Source: Yamagishiella unicocca
Taxonomy: Eukaryota; Chlorophyta; Chlorophyceae; Chlamydomonadales; Volvocaceae
Length of the DNA stretch: 64,000 nucleotides
Assembly (NCBI GenBank): GCA_003116995.1
Contig: BDSL01000031.1
Coordinates: 248,001 to 312,000, forward strand
Direction of reading: 5' to 3'
Positions 11,929 through 24,800 of the stretch are shown here, one piece after another. A program made the position numbers and the translations under genes. The notes beneath the pieces were generated by a model, which worked only from the letters and a program-made list of their open reading frames with translations, was not told the origin of the DNA and made no database searches. Numbering within the stretch: the stretch's first letter is position 1; each line of letters starts with the position of its first letter.

Positions 11929-14900
11929 GCTTGCCAAATGGCCGTCCGGTGGCACTGACTGTGTGATGGAAGTAGAGTTGTCCAAAGACGTACGGGAACC
12001 TGCTCCAATTGGCGTTAGTTTCTACGCGCGATGCATGTCCGGCGGCCCGTCTGATTTGTTGTTCTGCTGCTGGAGACGGCACCTGCCAGGATTAGCATAT
12101 ACGAGAAGCAATTTTGGATGAATTAAGCATGCACTAAAGTACATACGATACCAGTTAACGACATGCGTGTCTGCATGGGTCGATGCTCAGATCTGCCGGA
12201 GCCTGCAGGAGACGGTCCCGTTCTGCTGCTACTGACGTGAGATTGCGCTATCGCTTGAGAACAATATGAACTACCGGTATTCAAGTTAGATACACATGTC
12301 CATGCCGCTCCGTTCACCTATACGCGTGCAATTTATCATTACTAACAACGAAACGGCTTACTTCCGATTGACACCCGCGGAGGCCTAGCTGCTGCTCACG
12401 AGCAAGCTTGCTTGCCGTGGTGGACGTGCACACCACCGCAGGGATTTGCGTACCAAACTGTATGCATTCGAATGAGAAATAGGAATTGGGCACACTTTGG
12501 CATCTTGCCCTACCTCGTTTGGGACGACTCGGAAAAAGTGCAGCGATGCCGGTGCCTGCCTTATTTGCTGCAGCAGCGCAGGCGAGATGTCGTGCAACGC
12601 CGAGTCAGTTTGATTTGCAGTGCTCGATCATACGGAAAATACAAATGTAGGGATAAAGTGCTTACTGCAAGCGTGCCCTGACAGTAGCACCGCGGGACAG
12701 CTTCGCGCTGACGCAGCTTCGTCGTCACTCCGCCCTTACTGCACCATTGCATACTGCGTACAGATACGCGCTAGTTATTTTGTTCTATATAATACGATAT
12801 AGAGTTTGCTCTGTACATTTAATATTGGCCGGCGCGCGGCGGCATGTCGTGAACTGCTCCATGATGAGGAGTATAAATAATGTGGAAGTGGATGCCTGCA
12901 TGCCTCCGTTTCTATCCTGACTGGTCGTGACGAAGGAGGTATTGCAAAATCGGGCCCGCGAACCCCCCTCAGCATACCTCATGTTCAAAGTACATGGATT
13001 ACATTCTACGACTCGAATATGCATGGGAGGAAAAACATTGCATTCAGCATTTAACGATTTGTAGCTTACCGTACGAATTTGAGGTTGGGTTCTACGATAC
13101 TGGACGCGTTCAAAGATTTCAACTACCACAGTTGGCGGGCATCAAGGCGCTCGGAGGGGCAGGGTTATTTTTGTCGGCGCCATAGCCTATCATGACATTG
13201 CCGAAGCTTCAACCGCCTTGATGAAACATGGCGAGGCTGCGGGGCGTTTCAGAATAACCTGCTGGCGTACCGTAGTTAGGTGACCTTGGGTAGAGTTGGT
13301 GGGCCCATTGGGGTGATGGACTTGATCGGCGGGCAAGGACCCGGATGCGGGTGGTTCATTGCCACCGGAACCACTTATGTTACGTATGTTTAGTCCCCGC
13401 AGGACGTGCAGTGGACTTGCCTCGGGTGCACCTAGGAGCCGCGAGATGTTGCTGCTGTGCCTTGCTGTGCAACTTATGCAACACCGGCTGCTGCTGCTGC
13501 TGCTGCTGACGCTGACCTTGCATCGAGCTGTCGTCCAAGGAGGTGGAAGGGAATGTTTTTATTTATGCTTGTGCTGTCTGCACTGGTTGCCCCAATAGGG
13601 GCGCTGAAGGGCCCTGTGCATGGGCTAGAGACTCGTGGCAAGCTGCTCTTTCCGCAGCGGGTGGCAACGCGGCAGCGGGGTGTGGAGATAGGTGGGGTGG
13701 CCGTGTCAGTGCATGCTAAGTGGGTGGAGCGTGCTGGGCGGGAAGACGGCAAGGGCACGGGGTTGCTGTCGAGCACTAGATAGGGCTGAGTGCTAGGATG
13801 TCCACTAAGCAGCTAACTCAAGATCCAAACATTGGGTAGGCCCGACATCCGACATGAAGGGCTCCCAGCAGCAGGGAATTAGGCACCCAGCGTGCTGCTG
13901 AGCCTCGGATGAACTGCAGCAGTCAAGCCCAGTCATCCTACTCATCCCTACCACCTGGCGGACCGATCGAGTTTCACTCCTCCATCAAAAACAAAGCATC
14001 GCCGCCGAGCTGATGCGGAACCAGGATCCCTGACCCGGTCGGTACGGGTAGAGTGCTGTGCGCGCGCCAAACTAGTACCTAAGAAAATAACCAGTTTGAG
14101 CGAACGAGGCCGACATCGGTATTCGCTGATGTAAGTAACGCCAAACGTGGTGTGTTCGCGGAAGGTGTATGTGCCGTGTGCACGTCACGCACACCTGGGT
14201 AAATTAATCACGTTACAGTGGCCCCAGAGGGCCGCGGGTGTGTAATCTCAACATGACATAGCAGGACAACTTCTCCAACATTGACAAATGTCCCAAACGC
14301 TTTGTAGGTTGTACTTGTCCCAATGTGCGAATCCACGCACGTTGCTTCCACCCAAAACCCCCATCGGAACATAAGGACAGACCCCCTCCGCACACCGGCC
14401 ACCCTGGAAACACAAGCGGCAGGACGCAACAGACCCGCCCACACGCACACTAAAGCAGGGCAAAATAAAGGGGGAAGGGATCACCGGGCACACGGGAGGG
14501 ACCAGCGGGGCATACACAGCACCCATGGAAGGCGGCCGACGGAGACCTATCCACCGCACGCTCGGCGCCCCGGCAACATAGTATCAGGTTCGGTCAGCTG
14601 GGGAAATGTCCCCACCCGACACTAGCCTCCGCCGACTTCAGCCCCATTTATGGGGATGGCGTAAATACCAAGTTGTGGGGGGGGGAGGGGGCTTGGGGCG
14701 GCCCCACACACTAGGTGGCCGTCAACCAACCGGACGACGGCTGGTCCGGGTCCACACCAACTACGGTTCTACCTCTTTGTCTGGAACCCACTGTAACCGT
14801 TACAACAACTACGGTGTGGCATCTCCAACTGAGGAAAAACCCGCAGTCACAACAAGCAGGGACAGCCCGGATGCGCGCTGATCTGATTCCAACCCAAAAA

Positions 14901-15803
14901 GGAGGCTAAGGAAACATCGCTAGGATATTTTTCCTACCAGCGCTGAGGCACTGCATCGCTCTGGCCAATAAGTAATATAGGTAGGACACAAACTCACAGG
15001 GGCAGGCAGAACAGGGGCAGGCGTACAACGCACCCATGCAGCGGCTTAGGCGTCCATGTTGCACATACATGCGCCCACGCTCTCTTATCGCAGCCTACTC
15101 TCATCAGAAACACACGTCTACTACTGCTACACACGTATTGGCGCACAGACCCAGCGCTAGCACGCTACCACTTTCCAGCGGGGCCATTTCCCTGCGCAGC
15201 GGCAGCGACCTTGGCAGACATCTGGAGTTTGCCCGACTACCGTGACCAAGAGCGCGCGTTATTTCAATAACATAACCGCACGCGACAGGTATGCCCGCGA
15301 GCGGTGTCGCAATCGATCATGGTTTTTGGTTTGGATCACATATGAGACCAACGCCACATCGCACCTGTCAGGTCGCCTAGGCCTGTACACAATCTGTAAC
15401 CAATTGCACGCCTTCACCAGCCACTAGCAGATGGTCTGCGCGCGGGCCTATGGCAGTCCAAACAGGGGGTAAGCCCCAGCAGTCATCACCTACTCGCCCT
15501 CGGTGAAAGGCAGGGTAACCCATGCACCGCAGGCTTGACCCTCCTTAACCGCCTCTAAAGGGTCCGTTAAGACACGGTCCGTTACAGGTATCATCAAGCA
15601 ACGGCGGGACCCGGTAACCTACCCCCGGTAGCCGATGGGTGACCCTACGGCCTAAACTCGGTCAACCCTCTGAACAAGCCTGGCAGCTCTGTCATCCGCC
15701 CGGTAACCGGGGTGTGGCTCACGTGAACACAACCAGCAACGCCAAACGAAGCCACATAGGCACGCTACCTACCGGGTAGCGCATTACTCAAGCTGGTTTG
15801 CCT
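11929..15803. other. Intergenic region with degenerate repeat sequence
   Basis: This region separates the protease start from the 3' end of the kinase gene. About 13,280-13,790 is GC-rich with ORFs on both strands (a CTG-repeat Leu run at 13,490), but no family is recognisable. From 14,212 a CGTTACAGTGGCCCCAGAG block opens a stretch to about 15,720. That stretch is full of ACACCG-, GGTAACC- and CCGGTAA-type motifs and resembles a decayed interspersed repeat. No gene is called. Confidence 0.5.
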
Positions 15804-15808
15804 TTACA
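15804..15808 (-). promoter_or_regulatory. TGTAA polyadenylation signal of the NYN-VWA-kinase gene
   Basis: TTACA on the plus strand reads TGTAA on the coding strand, about 75 nt past the TAG stop. TGTAA is the usual poly(A) signal of volvocine green algae, and the spacing suits a short 3' UTR. Confidence 0.55.
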
Positions 15809-15882
15809 CATATGGTAATAGAGCCAGCAGCGTGCATGTGTTTCAATGTTATGGACGGTTCGACCGCCGGCGGCCGGGGTCG

Positions 15883-18800
15883 CTAATGCACGTAATAGCA
15901 CTTTTTGCCGTGCCTACAGGAACCGGGTGTGCCATTAAAGAATCTGCACTTCTTGTCAGATTGGTGCTTGAACCGGCAGCGGTTTCCATACTCGCAGTCA
16001 CCCATTCGGAAAAAAGTGCACAGAACGGTACCGCTGGGGTCCTCGTCGCTGCGCAGGCCGCCACGGAGCGAGGGATTGCGGCTCGGACCCGGAGATGCTG
16101 CTGCGGTCGGCGCTGGTGATGACACAGCCAGCTGGGGCGCGACTGGGGAACCGGCGGCGGGAGCCACCTTGCCGCCAGTGCGCCTTGCCGCCACCTTGCC
16201 GCCACTGCGCTGGACGTTTTCCGCCGTCTCCGCATCTCCTATGACCTTTCGGAGGAAGGCCACGTAATCCTGCACTTCCGTGTCGTTCACGTCCATGCCG
16301 CTGGAGCCGCCATGCCCGGCGGCATGGTCGGCAACCAGCGCATCGGTAGCAATGCTGCTGCCGCCTTCGGCCGCCGCTGGCGTGGCAGGTGCTGACACGC
16401 TGCCGCCTTCGGCCGCTGCTGACGCGGCTGGTGCTAACACGTTGCCGCCTTCGGTCGCCGCTGACGCACCACTGTGCTCCTTTACAACCTTCACGATGCG
16501 TGCTCGTAGCGTAGTTAGCTGTGCCGTTATTGGCGACAGCGTGTCCAGCTCTAGTGCACGGCAAGTCTCACCGCACGTGTGGGACTTGAAAAACGCTTCC
16601 ATTCCGACCTGCAACGGAAACCGTTATGTGAAATGAGTTTGTTGGCTGGGCCTTAGGTTACTACGCAAGCTTGAAAATGGAATGGACTCAGCTGCACACA
16701 GGCTGCTGACCTGGCTTGCTTACATCCGCATATGGCATAATGTACACACACCGAATATTTCCCGAGTCCGCTCATATTTGCGCCGACGCCTTATTTTTTC
16801 CGGTTTCCAGCCTAACGGTTCACCATTTTCGCTGTGGTCCCTTGCTTGCATGTATATGTACAGGCGTCCGCTGGTTTCTCTTCGCGTAGGTGATACCAAT
16901 GTATCAACCAATGAACCATGGTGGCGGGCGGGCAGGGCGGCGGCGTTGTGATAGCATCCCACATCACCATACATAGTGCGCTGTGCTGACTAAATGACCT
17001 CACAGAGGAGATGTTAATACCCAAATTCTGAGCACGCTTCCTCGCACCCTCTAAGGGGCATGCATCTATCCGCGCACTACACAATGGCGGGGGTCATTGA
17101 TTGGGTGCGGCCCCACGAGGTTATTCGAGCGAGATGCGTGCATAGGAGATGGTGGCGACCCTGCGGTATCATGCGTTACCGCGCCTACCGTATCTACGCA
17201 CGCATGGGCATTCGGACGAACAAGAGGCCTCGCGCCCGTTATTCGGTAAGTCCCCACAGCAGAATGTATGTCCACTAGCTAGGCGACGTTTCATTTTTGT
17301 CGTTTCATTGAAACAAAGTACGCGCAAACGCACCAGCCAGGCATCTTTGTAGCTGTCGTCCAAGAGACCGTGGGTCTGGCAATGGATGCAGGGGTCCGTG
17401 AGGCGCACAACCCGCTCCTCGTCGTTGAGCCAGCCCTGGATGTCCGTCACCATGAGCCGCCCTCCCGTCACGTAGTACGTCCAGTGCGGGAAGGCGTCGC
17501 AAACCGGCAAGAAGTGCTCCAAGGGGGCTGCAAGTGGGAACCAAGCAAGTGGTGAGAAAGTTCGTTGGCTGGGTGAATGCGTGGTGGCAATCAACTAACA
17601 GGCAACCACAATGCTAGCTCCTGGCCTCCGTTGTAACCAACTCTCCCAACGATTTAACATGCACACTACACCGGGACACAGTAATAGGTAGGGGATGGAC
17701 AGACCAGTTTAACAACGCGTAAGTCCTATTCGTATACATATATACCTTAGCGATTTGAACATCTACAATGTTTTTTCATTTTATACAGCGCCCCCTCAAA
17801 GGATGGGCCCGTATTGCTGGCTGCAAAACCCACGCGCGTTCCTATGCCTTCGCAGTAAGCGACCGGACTGGTCAACCTGCAACGAGCATGCTTCGTGCAT
17901 GCATGCGTGGACATTTTGGTTGCCTGCTATGGGCCGGTTTTGCTTCATGCCTTGTAAATTTTAATACATGGCGAGCTGTTTATTTGCAATGCCGTGGATA
18001 GCGGAAGCAAGGAATGGCAAATAAACTAGAAGAAGTGACCATGCTCGCTCACCAACATAACCTTCGTTGCCGCTGTACTTTATCATGGTCCCAAGGATGA
18101 ATTCTTCGGCGAACCTGTCGGCGGCAATAACGAGGAGAAATAAACGGGCACGCACGGGCAGCAGCAGAAACGACCGTCACCTTATACATACTGACGCACG
18201 TACGTCTGTATTGCGTACATGCTTGCGAAAAAGGGGGACCTCGCTGTAATAAGCTTGCTTGCACGATAACAGATAGCTAGTACTTGTAATAACTACGATG
18301 TAGTTATGTATCATGGTGCACGCCTTGCTTTGGCGGAGCCTGCAACATACAGCAGGTACCTTCACATTGACGACAGCAGCCGGCAGTACCATGTCTATCT
18401 AATGTATGGGCGCCGCCATTCTACCTAATGTTTGGAATAGTACACCAGCCACCAACTATATTTTTAAACCCCGACTTGGCCATAATCCCTTTCCTCGGCG
18501 CTCGGATACATACGTCCCTCTCCTCGGCGCTCGGATAACGAAAGCCATAAGTCGCTACCCCGGCTTGAGTACCTAACTAAGCTAATAACAGGGTCTGCCA
18601 CGCATGCCGCCGTACCTACCTGTTCATAGGTGTGAGTGCGCCCTTTGCGTCGTTGGTGACGACATGGTACCGCACCATGCTGGCCTGCAAGTACTGCAGC
18701 TTGATCTCGCCCGGCTTCACGTGCTGGACGTACTTGTTGAACTGCGCGGCCAGGTAGCCCGCAACCGTCTGGGAGGTGAGCAGGAGCCTGAGCCGGTCCT

Positions 18801-21800
18801 GCTTCATCATTCCGCTGCCCTTGGCACGTAATGACTTGATAACCTGCATTTATGGTAACCATATATAGCTAGATAGTAATTACCCACTCCCCAAGGGTAA
18901 TAGCACGTATGCGTATGTAAAAGTAGTGGGGTTAGTTTTAGGGTTTCAGGTAGGAGAATTTAGAAACCAAACTTGCCGAGCTACAAGGATAAGCCGTACA
19001 AATACCGTATCCAAACTCGCAGAGCCCTGAGGGCGCGCGCGCGAGGAAAAAACACGGTGTATGCTATGCATGATGACCTCACCCCGCGCCGAGGACAGCG
19101 ATGCACAGCACAGCAAGTTCCTCTGGCTTGCCGTGAGGTAGCTAGGGGTAACGTACGTAGGATGTAGAATTGTGAAAAAACTACTAGGCTTTTTTTTACT
19201 AGTTTAATTGCATCACTCATGTGGTTTGGGTATATGACGACCCACACTACCTCGGCAACATACACGCAGAGCTGCGCAGAGCGCCCGTCAATGGTCCATC
19301 AACCGACCATTATTGGTGAAATCCCATCGAATTACGTGCACACACTTGCAATAATGATCATCTTCCTAACAAAATGCCACAAGATTTATCTTAGTCACGT
19401 AAATGCTTATGCTACGTACTTGCAAAGAAAGGCGGTCTGGGTGATCATCAGTGAGGTCCTGCGCGAGGTAGGCAAAGCGCTCGGCGCCCTTGTCGAACGG
19501 TTCTTCAATGATCTTGTACTTGCGCTTGGGGTACGCGGGATCCTGTTTCTCGAGGCATAGCCGTATGCTTGAGTCAACTCGCGCGCACAATCCAGCAATG
19601 CTGCCTGGCGGAGACAATTCACTGCGAACATCCATACAAACAATACATGCGGTTGGGTAGGCAAGATGGAGTCGATAGATAGAGTACGTACGGTAGTTGG
19701 AGTATACTTCCGTTACAATGTACGTAGATAGGCAAACTACGTAGGTCAGCATATATGACACCATGTGTATTCAGCATACGTATACATACAGCAGCGCCGA
19801 TCAATGCACGCAATCCCACTTCATGCATTGGCGGGCACGCACTCAGGCCTTATAGACAGCAGACTAGTCATGTATGTTGATGAAGACGGGCGAAGCGTGC
19901 TGCTGATGAGGATTACGTAGTGCTTCGTTACACCCCAGGCGTGTATGTACGCGCGCGCGGCACTTGAATAAAAAAGCGCATGCGTGCATACGTTGACGAA
20001 TGAACCTAGCTACCTGACCGTGACTTGTTGCACCGTTCCAATTTGCTGAAAACGCGCGCGCAGCTTCTCGATGAAGGCCTTCCCTGCTCCGCCTGCCCAC
20101 GCCTTGTAAGCGGGGCTGCCCCACGTCGGCTCTTGCTCCAGCAGCAGCAGCTGAGGCAGGTTCGGGAGGCTTGGGCCTGCTTCAGGCAAGATCACGCGGG
20201 ATCCCCGTGGCATGTCGATTGACATCTGCTCGATGCCTTCAACAATTGACTTGCATTCCTTGTCTTCCAAGAATACGGTCTTGTTGCTGCGCTGGTAAGC
20301 CGTCCGGGACCTCGATGCTGTGGCGCCCAGGGTCCGTGAGGTTGCGCTGCACCCAAACATATACATGTGTGTATTCGTTGTAAAAATGTGCAAACCACAA
20401 TACACTAACATATAATTGCAAGCATAAGAAAACACATTTGGCTTGGTTTGGGCGTGCAGAATTTACAAGCACGGTTGGTAATAAGTATAACGAAGCAGCA
20501 AGTATAACAAAATGCATATATCATTTATGCCTAAGTATATAGCACTTATGCCGTGGCTCCGGGCCTCCCATACATACAAGTCCCCTATGTACGTGTGTGC
20601 TGGTGTTGGGAGTATATACGCCAATTTATCCTTCCGCGTGCAAAGGAATTCGTCCGAGCGCATGCATGTTCTAGTGGCGCTACGCTATGGGTGCCGTGGT
20701 CCAGTGTGGGTTATGTGGTCCAGTGTGGGTTATGTGGTCCAGTGTTACACTATTATTGTGCAAGAATTTAATATTACAACTAGTTTATTTATTATGGCAA
20801 CAATAAAAACAATAACAATACAAATATACACACAGTACGTACAGATAGGTAAATATGTAACTATGCATGTTGATTGAGAAACGCATGTATAATGTATACA
20901 TGTACCCCACGCCCCACAGTTTTTGCCCTTTCCCATTTACCCAACCACGCAAGGTGTTCATTTTCTCCATTATATATGTTCCTCCGTCAGGATTAACACC
21001 CCGCCGCCATACATGTGGCACGCTTCTAGATACGTAGACATCCCTGCTGTGCATTACGTACTACGTATTCTGTAAGTAGCTACTACTCACCCAATCATTA
21101 TGTTGACAAGGCTCGCTGCGTTCGTGCCCAAATCTACTTCCTCTATCCAGCGCTCGCGCATGTCACCGTCAACTTCGCATTCAAGGGCCTTGCGGCGTGG
21201 AATCTCTGCAGCGATCTCCTTCAGTGCAGCTACCGTCTTGGCAGTTGGCGCAACGGGGCGGTTGTGCCGGTTGATTGTGATGGCGTAGTATCTGCACGTA
21301 TTTTAATTAAAGGGACAAACACGTCTGCATTCTTGCCCCCCATATTTTACACGAGTCTAATTGCGGTATACATGGCGCATCTGCCAAAAATACCCGGGAA
21401 GTCTAGACCATGTCCACTTGACACGGTGGTATCGACCCGCCGACCCCTGATCGATACGGCCAGATCTATCTGAACGTGTTGATCCGGGCTGTGTGGATAC
21501 AGTCCACATTGACACGGACCACATACATTGCTTGGCAATGGAGTGGTCGTTGTCGTCGTCAAAGCAACCGACTGCTGTTCGCTCCTCTCCATAGAAGGAA
21601 ATCCATTATTAAGGGAACATCACTACGTCCATAGCACAAAATGAAGTGAGTATGTGCCCAGAAATGCGGAAGCAATATTGCAAAATCGCGTGTGTTTTAT
21701 GCACGGCTTACTTTATGACGTTTAGCTCGTTAATAAGCTTTCCTAATGCTTCCGTCACTTCCACCGACGGATCCCTTCGGTTGTCTGGCGGCGTATCCCA

Positions 21801-24800
21801 GTAGTCATCGCTGCCATATGGCGAACCCGGGTAATACGTGTCATTGAAACGCTTGCCGTGTCCTGGGTCGTCAAAGATGTGAAAGACGATGTTCGACGAA
21901 CTCTTTGGCCACCCTGTGAGCTTGCACGCCTGCACGCACATGTATGTTGCAAATAGCCTAGGATTATATAAATGCGGTAATAAAAAATTCTTTGCATTCA
22001 AAACTAGCTAGCGAGCTTATCATGCGAAAACTGAAGTAGTTATCATACGAAAGTAATGTGAGTGCCGTGGTACCGGTGCTAATAATGTAGGAACGAAGCA
22101 ACACCGGTAGCAACGAACTGCGTGCTGTGGCAGAAACTTGGAAAACAGGAATCACCTCCAATAAGGCGCCAGCGACGTCCTCGGGGTAGTCCTTTCCACC
22201 ATTCGCACGAAGGCGTTGCAGGAAAGCCGAAACGCGGTTAACATCGGAGTCGAAGTCGTGCACCTCCATTGGCCTCATTGTCGAATCGATATCACGGTAA
22301 GCCACCACCGCAAACCGGAACTTGTCCTTCATGCTCGGATACCTGAGTACGTAAACGATGAACTATCAGTACATACGTTGAATGAAGGTTCCACGGCAGG
22401 TTTTTTATTGCTCGCTTGAGTATTATGAATGGAGCGATCGATTTGTGACATCGCTGCTGCCTCCTTTCGCTCCGCTGCTGCCTCCGTCCATGGCTTTGGC
22501 GGAGGCGATGGCAATGGCCACGGCACGCACTGCCAGCGATTTCACTAATTCCTTGCACACGCACGTTGCGTGCGTGCAGAAGCAGCCTCTATCTTCCACC
22601 AAGCGGTGTAATGCTTCATGCCCACGAAGACGATTCCCATCCACTTCTCATAGACGACTGTGTCGAGCATGCATGCATTGGCATATGCCAATGCCGTCGT
22701 GTCTATAATTTTCGCGCGCGCTCCTCGTGCCTCCTCCCTGCCGTAGCGCCACCATCTCCATTTACATATATTAGTTGCACTAGTCTTGGCCTTGCCGTCC
22801 CCTCCGTCCATCTTTCTGCCATTTCCACTTTCTTTGAGTAAGGTGATCGATGTAATCTGGGTGAAACTCGGTTATACGACGGATCACTTGGTAATGGTGG
22901 GCTGCCAGGTGGGCAGTCGTCCGCCGTTGCCGGCATTCCTGACGCAGTCTTTTGCCAGCCCAGCAATAGGAACTTCTGATGGATAGGGGGCGTTTGGGCG
23001 CGCTTTCGAGTGGGAAGACAGAACGCAAGGCTCACCCGGCTAGGGTCTATGGTACGTACATGGGAGGTCAGGTCGGATACTTGCCCTGACAATCTGTCTT
23101 GATGTTGGCGGAGTAACCGGGGAGCCGCAGTTTCGCGCGGCCGACGATCCGGAGATTTTCGTGTTCGAACTGAAGGTCTGGCAGAAATGCCACCCAGACG
23201 CAGCGCCGTTTGCCGTGATGCTCTCGGCGTTCCAGGACTTCCCCGAGGCCAAGCAGTGGGCCCAGGGGCTACACGAGTTGGAACCGGACGTGATGTCCAA
23301 GACTCTCGAAGAACTGATGCCCTTGTTCCTGACGCGCTTTGCGCCAAAGGTACAGTCAAAGAAGCTAGATGCGATGCAGTCCTTGCTAGAGGGCAAAGTA
23401 AAGATGGACATACAGAAGGGCGTTACCGAATACGCTTCGCGATTCCAGGGCTTCGTGCAGCGCGCGGGGTCTGGTCTGAGTGCATGTAATGTAGGTTCAC
23501 GCGTCCCGACAAGGATTCTTTCAACTTTTTTCTTCGCCCACGGCATGAAGTACAAGGGCCTCAAGAGTCAAAAACTCTTCGCCCAGGTAGTTCACACGGC
23601 AGGGCGCAAGCAGGTTCTGCGTCAGGCCACGCCTAAACAGGATCAAGGTCATGGACACGTCAGCCAAGCCCGCGCGCTGCACGAAGCCCTGGAATTGCGA
23701 AGCGTATTCGGTAACGCCCTTCTGTATGTCCATCTTTACTTTGCCCTCTAGCAAGGACTGCATCGCATCTAGCTTCTTTGACTGTACCTTTGGCGCAAAG
23801 CGCGTCAGGAACAAGGGCATCAGTTCTTCGAGAGTCTTGGACATCACGTCCGGTTCCAACTCGTGTAGCCCCTGGGCCCACTGCTTGGCCTCGGGGAAGT
23901 CCTGGAACGCCGAGAGCATCACGGCAAACGGCACCGCGTCTGGGTGGCATTTCTGCCAGACCTTCGAACAGACCTTCAGTTCGAACACGAAAATCTCCGG
24001 ATCGTCGGCCGCGCGAAACTGCGGGTTCGGCAGACGAACGTAAGCTTTCTGGGTTCGGGGGTTCGAGCCACCAGCACTAGTGCCAGCAATGGCAGCAGCG
24101 CTAGGAACTTCAAGTGCAGTGGCAGGCGGAGTTCCTACCGTCGGTTCGCGTGGCAGTTGAGCACGAAACTGCTCGAACGCCAGAGTCAAGGCCGCGTTGG
24201 CAGCCTGCTGTTCTTCAAGCCGTGCCAGGCGGTCCGTGGCACGCTGCATTTCTACGTTCAGGGTCTGGGTTGCCATGTCTGCGTCGGCGTCACGTCCAGG
24301 AGTTACTTCACTGGACTCCGACGACATACGCACAGTACGTCGGTCCACCAGCTACAGCCAGATACGCGGGAAGTGTGTGGCAACAGATAGCTGTCACTTA
24401 CTTCTCGTGGTCTTCAACGGATGAGATTGGACTATGGCTTTCAGGGAAGGAAAGTCCGGGCGTGTCAGGCTCATAGACGTGCCCGGATAACCAAACCAGT
24501 ATGGCAGCTCAGAGGTCTGAAGCCACGTAGCAGCTTGCAGGCTCCGCAAACGTTCTAAACGGTCTGAGCCCTTAGGCGGTTGCCTACGTAAGGCACCAAA
24601 TGTTGGCGGAGTAACCGGGGAGCCGGAAAGCGAATTATGCCTTAGGGCGGGTACGACCCACCAGAGCAGGGCTTCAGAGGCGTGTGAGTCTGTTCGATTT
24701 TCTGGTTCAAGGATCACTGCCTAACCCAGTCCCCCGTCAGGGCCTTAAATCCCTGTTATGTTAGTTGCAAAACGGGCGAAAGCGACTTCTACGAATTCCG

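Noticed and set aside
13457..13783. Plus-strand 108-codon ORF with a Leu/Ala-rich part
   Set aside because: Its hydrophobic run comes from a CTG repeat. There is no splice context or recognisable motif, and an equally long ORF lies on the other strand.
22293..22811. Minus-strand ORFs just upstream of VWA exon 4
   Set aside because: Exon 3 joins exon 4 directly in phase (LVELQER to YPSMKDK) with a natural VWA sequence, so these are intron shadows.
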